Origin: Nautilus pompilius | Lineage: Eukaryota > Mollusca > Cephalopoda > Nautilida > Nautilidae | Assembly: GCA_018389105.1 (NCBI GenBank) | Contig: JACATO010000306.1 | Location: 1,656,001-1,720,000 of the forward strand | DNA length: 64,000 bases | Direction of reading: 5' to 3' | Part shown: in pieces, positions 63,561-64,000 of the stretch | Position numbering within the stretch: position 1 is the first letter of the stretch | Layout: each line of letters begins with the position of its first letter | Program-made: the position numbers and the translations under genes | The notes under the pieces: model-generated | Databases searched by the model: none | Told to the model about the DNA's origin: nothing | Seen by the model: the letters and a program-made list of their open reading frames with translations, nothing else

Positions 63561-63986
63561 TCAAAAATGGCAACAAAGCTTCACACTGACTAAAGGTGGC
63601 ATAATGTTTCTCTGATTAATTTGTCAAGTTATTTTTATAAACAAATCTTGAAAAAATAAACATTTTAATTTGCACTTGTCCGTTTTTTTATCACTGCAGT
63701 CTAGAAAACGGAAAATAGAAATAGATTTATGCTGATTTAATCATATGCAACAAAATGAACATTGAAGTTTGCTAAATTAGCCATCCTTTTACACATTCTA
63801 GAAAGAATCAAAATACCAGTTGCTCATAATGTGCATTGTTGTGTCACAGTCATTTTGTTTATAAGCATCATCATTAACATTCAAAATGCACAACACTGCT
63901 TTTCAATATAATTCACAACTGAAAAAAAGAGAAAAATTGTATTTGTTAATTTTTGTATATATGTACTGTAACTTAAACTTATTTTA
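63561..63986 (+). other. Last partial hnRNP Q/R intron
   Basis: AT-rich intronic sequence; nothing recognised before the possible acceptor at the window end. Confidence 0.4.
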
Positions 63987-64000
63987 GCCAGTCTCCCAAT
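63987..64000 (+). CDS. Possible start of next hnRNP Q/R exon
   Basis: The window ends with a pyrimidine-rich acceptor-like stretch (ttattttag) followed by 14 bases. Splicing exon 9 (phase 1) to this would keep an open frame, but the stretch is far too short to recognise as the C-terminal tail, so this is only a possibility. Confidence 0.2.

Noticed and set aside
1-64000. tRNA, rRNA or snRNA genes
   Set aside because: None could be recognised by eye on either strand; tRNA-like boxes found belong to SINE copies.

Overview
The window reads as AT-rich nuclear DNA from an invertebrate animal. It shows GT-AG introns of up to about 7 kb, a CpG-rich promoter patch, minisatellites, and many decayed Tc1/mariner/pogo transposons and SINE-like repeats. 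A mollusc-like or other lophotrochozoan genome fits, but that is a weak inference. There are no operons, bacterial genes or CRISPR arrays. Most short open frames are chance frames or transposon debris. Three spliced protein genes can be assembled exon by exon with consistent phase.

Left half, minus strand (about 0.9-33.7 kb): two tandem paralogues of a cupin_8-type JmjC protein. The upstream copy B (33708 down to 15262, ten exons, 418 aa) has a signal peptide, a complete HxD...H iron triad, a candidate 2-oxoglutarate lysine, an EF-hand and a C-terminal RDEL. It therefore looks like an ER-lumen, calcium-responsive 2OG-dioxygenase. The downstream copy A (12361 down to about 865, six exons, about 312 aa) keeps the same intron phases but has Leu for the first iron-binding His and Gln for the 2OG lysine. 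In this window it stops before the EF-hand and ER-retention parts. It looks like a secreted or luminal pseudoenzyme partner of copy B.

Middle (about 34-43 kb): a decayed Ty3/gypsy element on the minus strand (35.9-38.0 kb), a 14-unit minisatellite of about 93 bp (38.1-39.4 kb), a CpG-rich promoter-like patch (39.5-40.8 kb) and a 24-unit, 78-bp minisatellite with a six-unit higher-order period (40.8-42.7 kb).

Right half, plus strand (43.3 kb to the window end): the hnRNP Q/R (SYNCRIP-type) gene. Nine coding exons encode the acidic N-terminal domain, three RRMs and the start of the Pro/Arg/Gly-rich tail; the 3' end lies beyond the window. Its start codon is the first base of its exon, so an untranslated first exon probably lies in the CpG-rich patch. 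Its introns carry Tc1 copies, a pogo fragment, a hAT-like MITE, three fold-back repeats, SINE copies and an A-tailed retroposon. The JmjC and hnRNP genes show no obvious functional link.
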